Assembly (NCBI GenBank): GCA_022828595.1
Contig: JAKGHH010000001.1
Span: 141,565,017-141,629,016, forward strand
Source: Nelumbo lutea
Taxonomy: Eukaryota; Streptophyta; Magnoliopsida; Proteales; Nelumbonaceae
Direction: 5' to 3'
DNA length: 64,000 nt
Shown: positions 11,820 through 22,489 of the stretch, piece by piece
Layout: each line of letters opens with the position of its first letter
How positions within the stretch are numbered: position 1 is the first letter of the stretch
Notes under the pieces: generated by a model
Told to the model about the DNA's origin: nothing
What the model saw: only the letters and a program-made list of their open reading frames with translations
Database searches by the model: none
Made by a program: the position numbers and the translations under genes

Positions 11820-12660
11820 TTAACATCTAAAGTGACTCCTTTTCAAACTTGAAATACCTCATAAGTGTGCTTTTATTATTTTATTCATTGTCTAATGGAT
11901 CTGTCAGTGGTGTCTTTAACGTTTGTGTTTGCCTTAAAGTGGCCTTTTCCATCATAGTTTGAGAGAGAAAATGACCCTTCTAATTCTTTAGGGTCTAAAG
12001 TGGTTTTTTTTTTTTTTTTAATATATAGAGTGGCTCCTTTTCAAACTTTAGGGTCTAAAGTGGCATTTTCAAATTTGAGTGTCACATAAACATGATTTTA
12101 TTATTTTATGTTTTGTTTAACAGATCCATTGATGTTGTCTCTAATGTTGTTTGCTTTTGCTTTAAAGTGGTTTTCCTTTTCATCATAGTTTGAGGGAAAA
12201 AACAGTCCTTCTAGTTCATTAGGGTCTAAAGTGTTTTTTTAACATCTAAAGTGGCTCTTTTTCAAACTTTAGAGTCTAAAGTGGCCTTTTCAAACTTGAA
12301 CAATGCCACATAAACATGCTTTTATTATTTTATTCATTATCTAATGGATCTGTTGACGTGGTGCCTCTACCATTGTTTGTTTTCTTTTTCCTTAAAGTGA
12401 AATTTATATCATAGTTTGAGAGAAAAAATGACCATTCTAATTCTTTAGGATCTAAAGTGGTTTAAAGTGAGCTTTTCAAATTGAGCAGTGCCACATAAGC
12501 ATTCTTTTATTATTTTATTCATTGTCTAAAGGATGCGTAAACAATGTCTCTAACATTGTCTATTTTTACCTTAAAAGTGGTCTATCTTTCATAGTTTGAG
12601 GGAGAAATGACCCTTTTAATTCTTTAATGTCTAAAGTGATTTCGTTTTGCAAAGTTTAAG
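11820..12660 (+). repeat. array of about four degenerate ~200-240-bp units
   Basis: The landmarks TTTAGGGTCTAAAGTGG, TTTCAAACTT, GCCACATAA-CATG-TTTTATTATTTTATT, CTAATGGATCTGT and CATAGTTTGAG recur in order at about 11820-12050, 12050-12290, 12290-12480 and 12480-12660. One further unit lies inverted at 8541-8830. Non-coding. Confidence 0.75.
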
Positions 12661-12817
12661 GGATGTTAGAACAAAAAAATCCCTATCAGAAGAGATAATT
12701 TTGTCCCATCATGTGTTAGAAACTTTCCATCCAAGCGGGAAAATTAATTGGGAGATGGATATGATTTACCTAGGTAGGGAAAGGTCATTTTCCTCCCTCT
12801 ATGTACAATGGGCTTAA

Positions 12818-13130
12818 CAGAAGTTAGGTTTTGGTTAAAAAATTTAGGTTTTTTGTGTCAATTTGCATTTAAGATAAGATCTATATTTTGCCCAACTCTA
12901 AGTATGAATCTTAGGCTAAACCTAAATTGATGCCAAAAACCTAAATTTGCTAACTAAAACCAAAGTTTGGTTTTGGTTTGAAAAATTAGGTTTTTGTCAT
13001 CAATTTTGACTTAGGCTAAGGTTTATATTTTGAGTTGGGCACAAGTTAGGTTTTAGTTTGCAAATTTAGGTATTTGGTGTTGATTTGTGTTTAGGATAAG
13101 GTCCACATTTAGAGTTGGTCATGGATTGGC
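12818..13130. repeat. cluster of inverted and direct ~85-bp repeats
   Basis: A unit containing TTAGGTTTTGGTT, AAATTTAGGTTTTT and AAGGTTTATATTTTG occurs forward near 12818, inverted at about 12910-12963, forward at 12965-13045 and forward again at 13045-13125. The middle pair forms a hairpin with imperfect arms of about 55 bp and almost no loop. Confidence 0.7.
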
Positions 13131-13182
13131 CCTTAACTTGACTCAATCTATCTAATTTTTTGAGAACAAAAGGGTTTGAGAA

Positions 13183-13185
13183 TTA

Positions 13186-13219
<34 letters not shown>
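13183..13219. repeat. (GT)n(GA)n microsatellite
   Basis: About 12 GT repeats run straight into about six GA repeats. Confidence 0.9.
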
Positions 13220-13559
13220 TTTTAAGAATGACCATATTGAAGAGAGTAATGATCAACCTTATTAGAGACAATTGAGACTTAAAACATTTTTCATTTTTCA
13301 TTTTTCTATTTTTAATCATTTAATTTAAAAATAAATAACCACACTACATGTGTGATAAATGGGAGGAGGAGGTTCGTGTAGTTTTTCAAAAATGTATATC
13401 TTAAGGGAAAAATGAAGTAACATTGATTCACCAAAGTTGTTATATGTAGATAGTTCCTTACATATAAAATAGTAAAAAAATAATTTTCTTTTCTTTTTAG
13501 TTATTGATTTTTAAGTTTATTCCTTTTTATATAGCTTATATATTATGAGAAGCACATAA

Positions 13560-13740
13560 ACCAACCAATGATGGCTTAGTTGGTAGGTTCGTTCACTTAT
13601 TTGGCAAGTTGTAGCAAAAGACTTAGGATCAAATCCTATTGCCACTAGGGATGGGGGGACACTCTACCCCTCGTTCTATAGCCTTATAAAGCCAAAAAAT
13701 GTGATTAACATGAGATCAATAACCAAGTTAAAAGAAAAAT
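13560..13740 (+). mobile_element. tRNA-derived SINE, candidate
   Basis: An internal RNA polymerase III promoter is visible. TGGCTTAGTTGG at 13572-13583 fits box A and GGATCAAATCC at 13626-13636 fits box B, 54 bp start to start. It is not a tRNA gene: the sequence between the boxes does not fold into an anticodon arm and there is no acceptor stem. A tRNA-like head followed by an unrelated body and an A-rich end (near 13725-13740) is the SINE plan. Limits are approximate and I see no clear target duplication. Confidence 0.55.
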
Positions 13741-14153
13741 AATTTCAAGCTTGAACTCATGTTAAGTGCTTTCTCACTGCATCTTATTAATTATCTAGAA
13801 CAATCCATGAAATAAATCTACATTAAGTTAATTAAAAAAGAGAGAAAAACTTGATAACCCATGGAAATGAGCAATGGTATCTTTAAACTTGATAACCCCT
13901 CACCTCCCTTCTTTCCTCTTTCTATTATATATATAGATAAATAGATGTGACCTTAAATAAATTAATAAATCAACTTTTCAGCTAATTTCAATAGCTTTTT
14001 TAATGCCACTTAGTCAATACAGCTCAACCAAAGCCGAAGCCCTCCCAAATAAGCTCTTGAAGCTTCTTCAACATGACGAAAGCCACAAAAGCGTGTTGAA
14101 AAAACAACCATTGAAATGAAGTTTCACAAGTCTAATCAATCAATAATATAGAT
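13741..14153. other. no gene recognised
   Basis: AT-rich, non-coding; contains a short TATATATA run near 13930. Confidence 0.4.
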
Positions 14154-14624
14154 TGTTATGTTTGTCTTGAATTCTTTGTGGCGATCCGTTTCATGAATCC
14201 ACTCTGAATTAATTTGAGAAAAAACTAAAGGCAAAATTTTATAGTGGTTTGTGGTGGACGCGTAGGGCTTGGACGCCCCCGCGGCAATATGGAACTGATC
14301 CATATTCTTCTTATAGGTTTAAACCAAATACGAAGAGTTATATATTTCTGGGGTTTTATCTCTTGTAAATAGTCTTTGTCTTGTGAGAGACGAGTGAGAC
14401 ATTGGGTGTATTTGGGGCTTAGGGTTTTCTATAAGGGCACAACTCTGTATTTCTTCTCCATTGACAACTTCATAGTGGATTTCTGTTCCTCCTTTGCACA
14501 TGGATGTAGGCTATAAGCCGAACCACGTAAATCTATGTGTTTTTGTGTTTGCTTCTCTTTATCTCTACTTTTACTTTTAGTTCATGTGCCACTCAAATAT
14601 GTTTTCTTGGGTTTTTCCACAACA
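14154..14624 (+). mobile_element. solo LTR (471 bp) with target duplication TAGAT
   Basis: Starts TGTTATGTTT, ends CCACAACA, and is flanked by identical TAGAT at 14149-14153 and 14625-14629. There is no primer site or coding region, so this is a solo LTR left by recombination between two LTRs. A GCCGAACCACGTAAATC block near its 3' end is typical of Copia LTRs. The same family is present at 51069-51483. Orientation is set from the TG...CA ends and the AACCACGT block near the 3' side. Confidence 0.85.
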
Positions 14625-14629
14625 TAGAT

Positions 14630-15440
14630 AATAACAATTGAATTGGATTAATTACTTATATATACACTGTATATTTGTATATTTGAGAAACTACTTATAT
14701 ATACTTTAAACTTTCAAAACCAACTTAAACATGTCTATAGATAAAATGTAAAAGACAAAAAATGACCTTTAACTATTCACTAAATTTTCACAACTTGCCC
14801 CCAATCTTCTTCTACAAGATAAACAACTATAATGGTGTTGGTGTTTGAATACCCTTTGAAGAACTGAAAATTCCCCTTTGAAGAAGCTGAGATTTGTGAC
14901 TTCCAAACTCCAAATAAATAGAAATACAAAATAAAGGGAGGGAGACTTCACTAAACTCTATGTCTCTTAAACTTAAATCGTTATTGGTCCCATAGAGCTC
15001 TATGTCTCACCAAACTCCTTAACCTATGCATCAATGAATTGTCTTCTTCCTCATTTTCTCTAGGCATTTGGGATGGTACATGTTCACCTTTAAAACCCTT
15101 AATACTAGTTTAGAGTTTCTTCGTACCAAAAGCTTGTATCACCATTAAAGTATTGTTCTTTAATATGGAGTGCATTAGATAATTTTTTTAAGTACTTGGA
15201 TTTTGGTTCTTGACCAGTTTTCGTATCTATGGAGGAGATGCTTAAATGAGTGGTGTTGCACGAACTCACTAGTTGAACTTTGGAAGAGAAAATGGATGAT
15301 ACCGGACTATCGCCCATGCTCATATCAGAAGTTGTCATTGTAAATTCTTTAACTGTAATTATTGTTTTTAGGATTAGTTTATTGCTCTTAGGTGTCTCAA
15401 CTCATATATATAACTGCCTAAGAAATTGGAAGAGGAAATT
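14630..15440. other. no gene recognised
   Basis: Non-coding DNA between the solo LTR and the antisense-ORF remnant. Short open frames here show no conserved residues or domain. Confidence 0.4.
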
Positions 15441-16551
15441 TTGTGCAAGTCAGATACTCTAGGGCTCATCTGCATCCACTCCCTCTACACTAGCACCTTC
15501 TACATTGGCATCAAATTTGTCATCTGCACCGCTGCCAAACACATCGACCTCGTCCTCCTCCTCCTCCTCGAAGTCATGCTCTTGATCAACCTGACCCATC
15601 ATCTTGTCGATGCACACTGAGGACTTTAATTTTCTAAGGTCGAACTTTAGGCACATTGAGGCCACTAGCATCTGACACAGTTTGAATCCCTGACGAAAAA
15701 TGCTGGACCCGAACTCCTCCCTTTCCTTCAAGAAGCCAAACGAAGTTTTGTACTCATCAACTACACAGACCTTGGTAGTATGGACATTGTCAAGGAATTT
15801 TGACTGTTGCTCAGTGAGCTCGGCTTCTTTCTCCTATAACTTCTAGGCTTTAAGCCCGAGCTCCTCAGTTAACTTCTTAACTTTCCTTGTTAGGTTTGTA
15901 GTGTGACTCCGCTCCTCCATGAGCTTGTCCTTTAGGTTGCCATGAGACAAACAACCTGCTAAATTTGGGACCTATACTTTGCCACTTCCTCCTCGACAGC
16001 TTGGGTGCTCACCAAATTTCCCTCAGCCTACCCCAATAAGGAATGTGCCAAAGTGTTCATCTACAAAATACAAAAAAGGAAATAAGTCTAGAATGGAGAT
16101 CTGAATGAATACAATGTGAAGGTCGGGAAAATACTACCATGGGGTAATGCATAAGCTTTCCACCGAGCTCACTGGGGTGTGATTCACAAAGCTTCAGAGT
16201 GTCTTCGGGAAATACGACCTCCTTGCTCTTCACCAGGGCGGTCCAGAAATTATAATGGTGTGCCTCTCCTCGGGATCAATTTCAGTGTTCGAACCACCGG
16301 TTGCCTTGATCCCGGGTGGTGGAAGGGGCTCCTTGAATGTACAGGCATCCTTGGACTCTAGTGAGGTCCTTTCTGATTGGTCTCCCTCGATCGGGTTAAC
16401 TAACGACATGACTTCATCGGTACTTCACACAATAGTTTCTGGAGCAATGATCTGAGGTGCCTCTTGGTGAGCCACCTTCCTCTTCTTCCTCTTTACGACA
16501 TCGAACAACCAGGAAGTTGGCATGCCTGACATGTTTCTTGCATGAGAAATC
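15441..16551 (-). pseudogene. antisense extra ORF (aORF) of a Tat-like Gypsy element, partial copy A
   Basis: Homologous along its length to 28859-29928. Read on the - strand it has the MSGMPTF-like start region and a proline- and glutamate-rich linker, then the FPEE and lysine-rich block. A 74-bp intron follows (16061-16134; donor A|GTATTTT, acceptor TTTTGTAG) before exon MNTLAHSLLG. A coiled-coil-like stretch leads to an acidic C-terminus DFEEEEEDEVDVFGSGADD ending at 15459. Known from the literature: Tat elements such as RIRE2 and Grande carry an extra ORF antisense to pol between integrase and 3' LTR, with a 'transposase (putative) gypsy type' domain. The match to that class is by position and general character. 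Stops and frameshifts are present. The right end is cut by a Copia LTR. Confidence 0.6.
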
Positions 16552-18085
16552 TAAAGGGATGGAAGATCCATCATATGGATGGTTGAACCCTGCAAGAAGG
16601 CTGAGCAAAATTTCAAAAATTTCTTTCTCTCCCATCCGGGAATCGTATTCCCTAATTTAGAAAACTGCATTTTCAAGGATTGTTCTTGAATCAAAACTGG
16701 ACAAGATCTAAAATCAAAAGGAAAGTGAGGGATATACTTGATACAAAGTAATACTAACTCCCAATGTAGGAGTTCATGCCCAAGGAGAAGACCAAAACTT
16801 GCCTCCACTGAAGATGACAAAGTGTACGGTGAAGAAGGATCAATAGGATGGTTCTTTAGCAAGAACTTGAATTCTTCAGTAAGAATCAAACAAGGGCTGG
16901 TGAGCACGACTTTAGATTGTTTCTTCTAGCAAGAAACAATATCAGGAACCTTTCTTGATTAGTTCCACAAGTGGAGATCGAATTGGGTAGGGGTGGCAAG
17001 AACAGGGGAGAATTCTACAGGTTACTGAGTGTTTGAGAGTGTGTTTCAACTGAAGAATTCACCCCTTATTTATATCATTCTTTGGATCAGCCTCCTAATC
17101 CAATTAGGAGAGAATTTCTTGATCCAAATCTGATATTTGGATCTAGACACTTAAATGGATAAGGCTTATCTTATCCTTCAGCTAATCCTAATCAGGTTAT
17201 AAATCAGATTTTGCCCCTTTTAATTAACCAATTTAAGCCTAATTCGAAATGGGCTTTAGGCCCATTAAGCCACATAGCTCACTTACCCTTTAATCTGCTG
17301 ACTAACTTGGTTCTCTTTGTATGGCACGGGACCCTAACATCGATCTACACATCAACCACATGGGTTCATCTCAGCCTTTGTTACAAGGCCTGGCCGAATT
17401 CACTATAGGACACTGTGAACCCTTAAGTCCAGCTACCTTATGAAAACCCAAGGACTGTGGGCAAATGCAAGATTATCCCATTAGATATTACCTTCAATGG
17501 TCTTACACTTAACCTCTCAGCCCATAATGATCCAAAATTACTCGACATGTGAGGACCTCTCCCTTAGCTACAAGATACGTGCTCCACTCTCTACTCACAT
17601 GAATCCTAGGAATTAAAACCTTTTGCAAACAATTTGTGAAAACATAATATATAAGTATATCTCTATATAAATATATTTTGCAAAACCAAATTTCAAACAC
17701 ATTTGAAATCCACTGCCAGTAGTTTAGGTTTCCATCAGAGAGAGTGCATTCCTTGATCATTCACTTTGTCCGACAAAGGGGCTGATCATGTCACTATAAT
17801 CACCCACTCAGGTGAATTCTCGAACTGCCCCAATGTACCCAAGTTTTGACCCCCTCTATGGATCTCACTAATTGTCATATCAAATACAACCCAATTTGAC
17901 ACGTAGTGTAGTACCATAATTGAGTCTTGGGGTCAGGTGTAACATTTCAGTTTTGTCCATCTGTCTCCAAGGTCCAGGATAACATTGGAATTTGGTCTAG
18001 TTTAGGTTTCAAGAAAACCTACACTACATGCACCTCAGGTCTCACCCTCGCAGCTGAGACAAGCCACCCCAACCAACTTGGCAAT
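16552..18085 (-). repeat. truncated Copia LTR (same family as Copia 1 and 2)
   Basis: In - orientation this is the reverse complement of the Copia 1 LTR from its 3' terminus (here TAAAGGG for TGAAGGG) to within about 240 bp of its 5' end. The match fades after the ACCCCAACCAACTTGG block (about 18085). No primer site lies beside it, and its high-coordinate end is fused directly to Gypsy RT sequence, so it is a truncated solo LTR rather than half of a full element. A Met-rich frame inside it is not a gene. Confidence 0.8.
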
Positions 18086-18647
18086 ACAACAGACTTTGTA
18101 AGAGAGATCCAATACTCGAGCTAGATTGCCAACCCAGTGCTCGTGAAGGAAGCCCATAGTAAGTGGCAAATGCGCATTGACTACAATAGTTTCAACTGAG
18201 CTTGTCCAAAGGACAACTTCCCACTCCCTAGGATTGATCTCCTAGTAGACGCGATCTAAAGGTTCAAGCTATTGAGTTTCATGGATGCATACTCCGGTTA
18301 TAACCAAATCCAAATGGATCCGGCCGATGAAGAAAAAATTGCTTTTGCAACTAAAATGGGCTTGTACTATTATAAAATTGTGCCTTTGGTTTAAAAAATG
18401 TTGGAGGACCTATCAACACCTTGTAAACAAAGTTTCTTTTTTTCTGATTTAATTAGAAATAAAATTGATGCTTATGTTAATGATATGGTTGTGAAAACTC
18501 AGTTTTCAAATTCTTTAATTTCTGACTTAATTGTGTTTTTGACATTCTAAGGAAATACAACATGAAACTCAAACCGAACAAGTGCATCTTTGGGGTCATG
18601 CTAGGCAAGTTCCTCAGGTACATAGTGAACTAATGTGGCATCGAAGT
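18086..18647 (+). pseudogene. Gypsy A reverse transcriptase, 5' part
   Basis: Translates as FVREIQYSS-stop-IANPVL, then KWQMRIDY, ACPKDNFPLP, the palm motif FMDAYSGYNQI (about 18278-18310), and GLYYYKIVPL. The catalytic box reads YVND at 18473-18484 instead of YVDD, an Asp-to-Asn change by one G-to-A step. It continues to KFLRYIVN-stop-CGIE at 18646, where Copia 2 is inserted. Stops occur at several sites (e.g. RFN-stop-ACPKD near 18200). Parallel sequence exists at 61600-62150 in Gypsy B. Non-functional. Confidence 0.88.
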
Positions 18648-18693
18648 TGAAGGGATGGGAGATCCATTAAATGGATGGCCGAACCCTACAGGA
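18648..18693 (-). repeat. 3' LTR stub of Copia 2
   Basis: TGAAGGGATGGGAGATCC and the following GGATGGCCGAACCCTACA correspond to the last ~46 bp of the LTR. The next bases (about 18700-18715) already belong to the RNase H region (reverse complement of CTACGGGAG). About 1.7 kb of 3' LTR and the end of pol with the polypurine tract are therefore deleted. GAACCCTAC occurs on both sides of the join. Confidence 0.8.
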
Positions 18694-18699
18694 AGGTTG

Positions 18700-20371
18700 G
18701 GCGAACCCTACAACATGAAACTCCCGTAGTACCTGGTACTTCCTCTCGATGTGCTATGACTTCGAGTGGGCTTGTGGCTCCTTAGCCTGAGCAATGGCTC
18801 CAGTGTTGTCACGCGACAGTGGAATGGGTGATGTGCTAGATGGAACTATTCTTGTTCATGAATGAACTTCTTCATCCATACGACTTCCTTGGCAGCTTCA
18901 CTTGCAGAAATGTACTCGGTCTCGATTGTGGAATCTACATTGGACATTTGTTTGCTTCTTTTCCAGCTAACTGCACAAGACCCCACCATAAAGATGTATC
19001 CAAATGTAGACTTTCTATCATCTGGGTCTGACTAGAAAATCGACATCGGTATACCCAAGGATCTGTAGTGAACTACCATTGAAACCAGACAAAACTCTTT
19101 TGTCCTTTAAAGGTATTTCAGTATATTTTTCATAGCGCTCCAATGCTCTTGTCCTGGGTTAGACTGGTATCTACTTACCATACTCACAGCCTGAGCAATG
19201 TTTGGCCGGTGCACAGCATGGCATACATGATGCTCCCTATGGCAGAGGCATAGGAAACTTCTTTCATGCCCTCAATCTCCTTAGGTGTCTTGGGAGACAT
19301 ATCCTTGGAGAGAGTGACTCCATGCCTAAAAGGAACATTTCATTTCTTAGAGTTCTCCATATTGTATCTCTTGACTATTTTGTCAATGTAAGTAGATTAG
19401 AATAATCCTATTATCCTCTTTGATCTATCTCTATAGAGTCGAAGTCCCAAGATATAAGAGGCTTTTCCAATATCTTTCATGGAGAATTGTTGTGAGAGCC
19501 ATACTTTCACCGTAGTCAACATTCCTACATCATTCCCACAGAGTGGAATGTCGGCTACATACAGAACCAAGAACGTAACCTTATCCCCACTGGTCTTCCT
19601 GTAAACACAGGGCTCATTTGGATTCTGTTCAAAGTCAAATTGTTTGAAAGTAGAGTCAAACCGGATGTTCCAACTCCTAGAAGCTTGCTTAAGTCCATAT
19701 ATGGATCGATTAAGTTTACATACTATGTGTTCCTGACCTGCAGCTATAAAACCTTGTGGTTGTTGCATATAGATATCTTTAGTAAGATCTCCATTCAGGA
19801 ATGCGGTTTTGACATACATTTGCCAAATTTCGTAGTCATGGTATGCTGCTACAGTTAGTAGGATCCTAATGGATTTAAGCATGGCCACAGATGAAAAGGT
19901 TTCCTCATAATCGATTCCTTCTTTCTGAGTGTACCATTTCACCACAAGATGAGCCTTATAGGTCTCAACCTTACCATCGGGGTCCTTCCTCTTATAGATC
20001 CATTTTTAACCAATTGCTTTTACCCCAGGGGGTAGATCTACTAGAGTCCAAACTCCATTGGTCTCCTTTGAATCCATCTAAGCTCTCATGGCATCTACCC
20101 ACTTCAAGGAAACTATGTCCAACATAGATTCCGTGTAAGTCACGGGATCCTCCTCACTGGTCGTGGCTTCCACCAAGTAACTTTCTTGGTTATAGCCGTA
20201 ACAAAGTAGAGACCTGGATGCCCGGGTAGATCTCCTAAGTTGGTTATTAACTAGAGGTTGTGGGACATCTCCCACTACTCTTGACCTCTCCTCATCAAGA
20301 ACAATTTCCTGACAATGATTGTTCAGGATGTAATCTTCCTCCAAGAAATGAGTATTTCGACTACAGAACAC
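18700..20371 (-). pseudogene. Copia 2 pol: reverse transcriptase and RNase H, broken
   Basis: On the - strand the reverse transcriptase starts with an RSTRASRS and ESMLDIVSLKWVDAM lead-in (20371-20078). It goes on through KGYTQKEG-like sequence at 19945, FLNGDLTKDIYMQQPQGF, KLNRSIYGLKQASRSWN, and a catalytic box YVAD (plus-strand 19550-19561) in place of YVDD, one substitution changing the first Asp to Ala. RNase H follows from about 19400 with RPN-AQA, SDPDDRKSTFGY-like and AEYISASEAAKEVVWMKKF-like stretches, and ends truncated at the LTR stub. Homologous throughout to 6481-8000 of Copia 1. Confidence 0.88.
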
Positions 20372-20374
20372 CTT

Positions 20375-21617
20375 CTATTCTCCTGGGTCATAGAATAAAT
20401 ACCCTACAAAGCCTTTTGGGTAACCTATAAATAGGCAATGGCTGGTTTTAGATTCAAATTTGTCAACACTTGTTCTTTTAACATGTGCTGGAAAACCCGA
20501 AATCTTCAAGTGTCTCAAACTTGGTTTCTTACTAGTCCAAAGCTCATAATGAGTCTTCAGAACGGATTTGGTTGTAACCCAGTTCAACACGTATATCGCA
20601 GTCTCTAATGCGTAACCCCAAAAGAATGTAGGTAATTCTGAGTATACGAGAAGTGATCGGGCCATATCCAATAAAGTCCATTTTCTCATTTCTAACACAC
20701 CATTTAATAGTAGTGTAGCAGGAGGATCTAGTTGTGACACTATCCCATTTTCCTTTAAGTAGTCCCTGAATTTGTCAGAGAGATATTCGCCTCCTTGATC
20801 TGATCGAAGGGCCTTAATGTGTATCTCCAACTATTTCTCGGCCTCTTGCCTGGACTTTTTGAAAATTTCAAAGAATTTAGACTTGTGTCTCATTAGGCAC
20901 ACGTAACTATACTGAGAGTGATCATCGGTAAATGTTATGAAATAAACGTGCTAGTTATGTATCCTAACATTCATGGGGCCACATACATCAGTATGTATAA
21001 GGTCAAGCATGCCCGTTGATCTTTCAGGCTTACCGTTAAATGATCGTTTCATCATCTTACCCTGAAGGCAAGGTTCACAGGTTGGGAGATCTTCTACAGT
21101 TAGAAAATCCAAAGGAGCATCATTTACCAACCTTGTGATACGATCTATGTTAATGTGGCCAAGTCGGTAATGCCATAGGCATGTGGGATTAACTGTAATA
21201 CATGTTATTTTCTTGGGGATATTATCCGACATATTTTCAGTTATATTTGTTTCTAGAGAAGGATGGAGAACATAGAGACCATTCTGAAGTTCTCCATATG
21301 CAAGGAATTTGTTATTCCATTTGATAGTAATCACATTACTAAAGAGAACATAATAACCATCCACATAGTTTTGAAATGGAAATCAATTTTCTTCTCAAAT
21401 TTGGTACATAAAGACAATCTTTTAATGTAATTATTCGTTCTCTAAAATACAATTCTACAGTTCCTATGGCTATAGCTGCAATGCTTGTAGAAGTCCTCAA
21501 GTAAAGAATCACTTCACTGTCACTCAATCTTCTACTTGTCCTAAACCCCTGCAATGCGTTACATGCATGAGTAGAAGCCCCGGAGTTAATACACCAGGAA
21601 GCAGAAGTCACCAACAT
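20375..21617 (-). pseudogene. Copia 2 pol: protease and integrase, broken
   Basis: The frame opens with WCINSGASTHACNAL (Asp of the protease DSG triad changed to Asn: INSGAS). It then has the pre-integrase zinc module LWHYRLGHINIDRITRLV...CEPCLQGKMMKR, LIHTDVCGP (first integrase Asp), [14 protein letters not shown] (second Asp), and [14 protein letters not shown], where the catalytic Glu region is altered (SER to LEM). A stop near 20830 splits the core. Less intact than Copia 1 at the catalytic Glu. Confidence 0.87.
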
Positions 21618-21629
21618 ATTGGTTTCTAC

Positions 21630-22474
21630 GACAAAGGATTCAAAATTACCTTATTTCTTGGTCTCCAGGTATTGAGGACAATTTCTCTTCCAGTGGCCGG
21701 TTTGTTTGCAATAGTGATAGGCATCTGATGCCTTGTCCTTCCTCTACTTTTTAGGCTTGCTAGTTTTCTTTTAAGGTTTCTTCTTTGCCTTCCTTTTCTT
21801 CTTGCTTGATTTTCCACCTTCAACAAGCATGGCAATGGGCTCATCCTTCTTTATCAGTTCTTCAGCCCTCTACAACATATTGTTGAGTTCCTGAAGGCTA
21901 ACATTTAGTTTGTCCATATTGTAATTCATTATGTACATATTGAAGGAAAGAGGCAAAGAGTTTAGGATGGCATCAACTTTGGTAACATGATCTAGCCTAG
22001 ATCCAAGAGCCTCCAGTTCATTGATGTACCCCGTCATCTTAAGACAATGGTCATGAACTAGCTGGTTCTTGGACATTTGTGCGTTCATAAACTACTTTAG
22101 AACCTTCTGATGAGTAGAACGATTCTACTCCTCTTACATTGTCATTAGACTATCCAAGATATCTTTGGACACTTCGATCTGATTGAATTGTCACTGTATC
22201 TAATTGTCTAAGGAGGATATGATATACACTGGACAATAGAGTTTTTCTCTTCCCATTCTTGATATTCTCTTCTATGGGCCTGAGAATCCCCATCACCCAG
22301 ATGATCTGGAGCAGGGTTCTTAGTAACTTTGTCCAATTTCTTGGACGTTAGAACCAGCATAAGGTTACGATACCAGTCAGCGAAATTCGGGCCCTTAAGC
22401 TTATTATCGTCTAATAGTTTGGCGAATTGTCCGTTTGCCATTTTTGATAAAAGGCAAAGCAAATATTGGTCCAC
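21630..22474 (-). pseudogene. Copia 2 gag, broken
   Basis: N-terminus MANGQFAKLLDDNKLKGPNF at 22439 downward, then ADWYRNLMLVLTSKKLDKV, a UBN2-like middle (MSKNQLVHDH, LNSLPLSF, about 22088-21950) and a basic linker with a zinc knuckle remnant (HYCKQ-like, about 21720-21700). Stops and frameshifts separate the blocks. Same layout as Copia 1 gag at 4298-5083, but it retains more of the segment lost there near 4430 (NPAPDHLGDGDSQAHRREY). Confidence 0.87.
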
Positions 22475-22489
22475 AACCCGATTTGATTC

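Noticed and set aside
13572..13636. Possible tRNA gene from box A and box B matches
   Set aside because: No anticodon arm or acceptor stem; a SINE fits better.
16552..18647. Reading the 16552-18085 LTR as the 3' LTR of Copia 2
   Set aside because: Gypsy RT sequence lies between it and Copia 2, and the Copia 2 target duplication is at 18643-18647.
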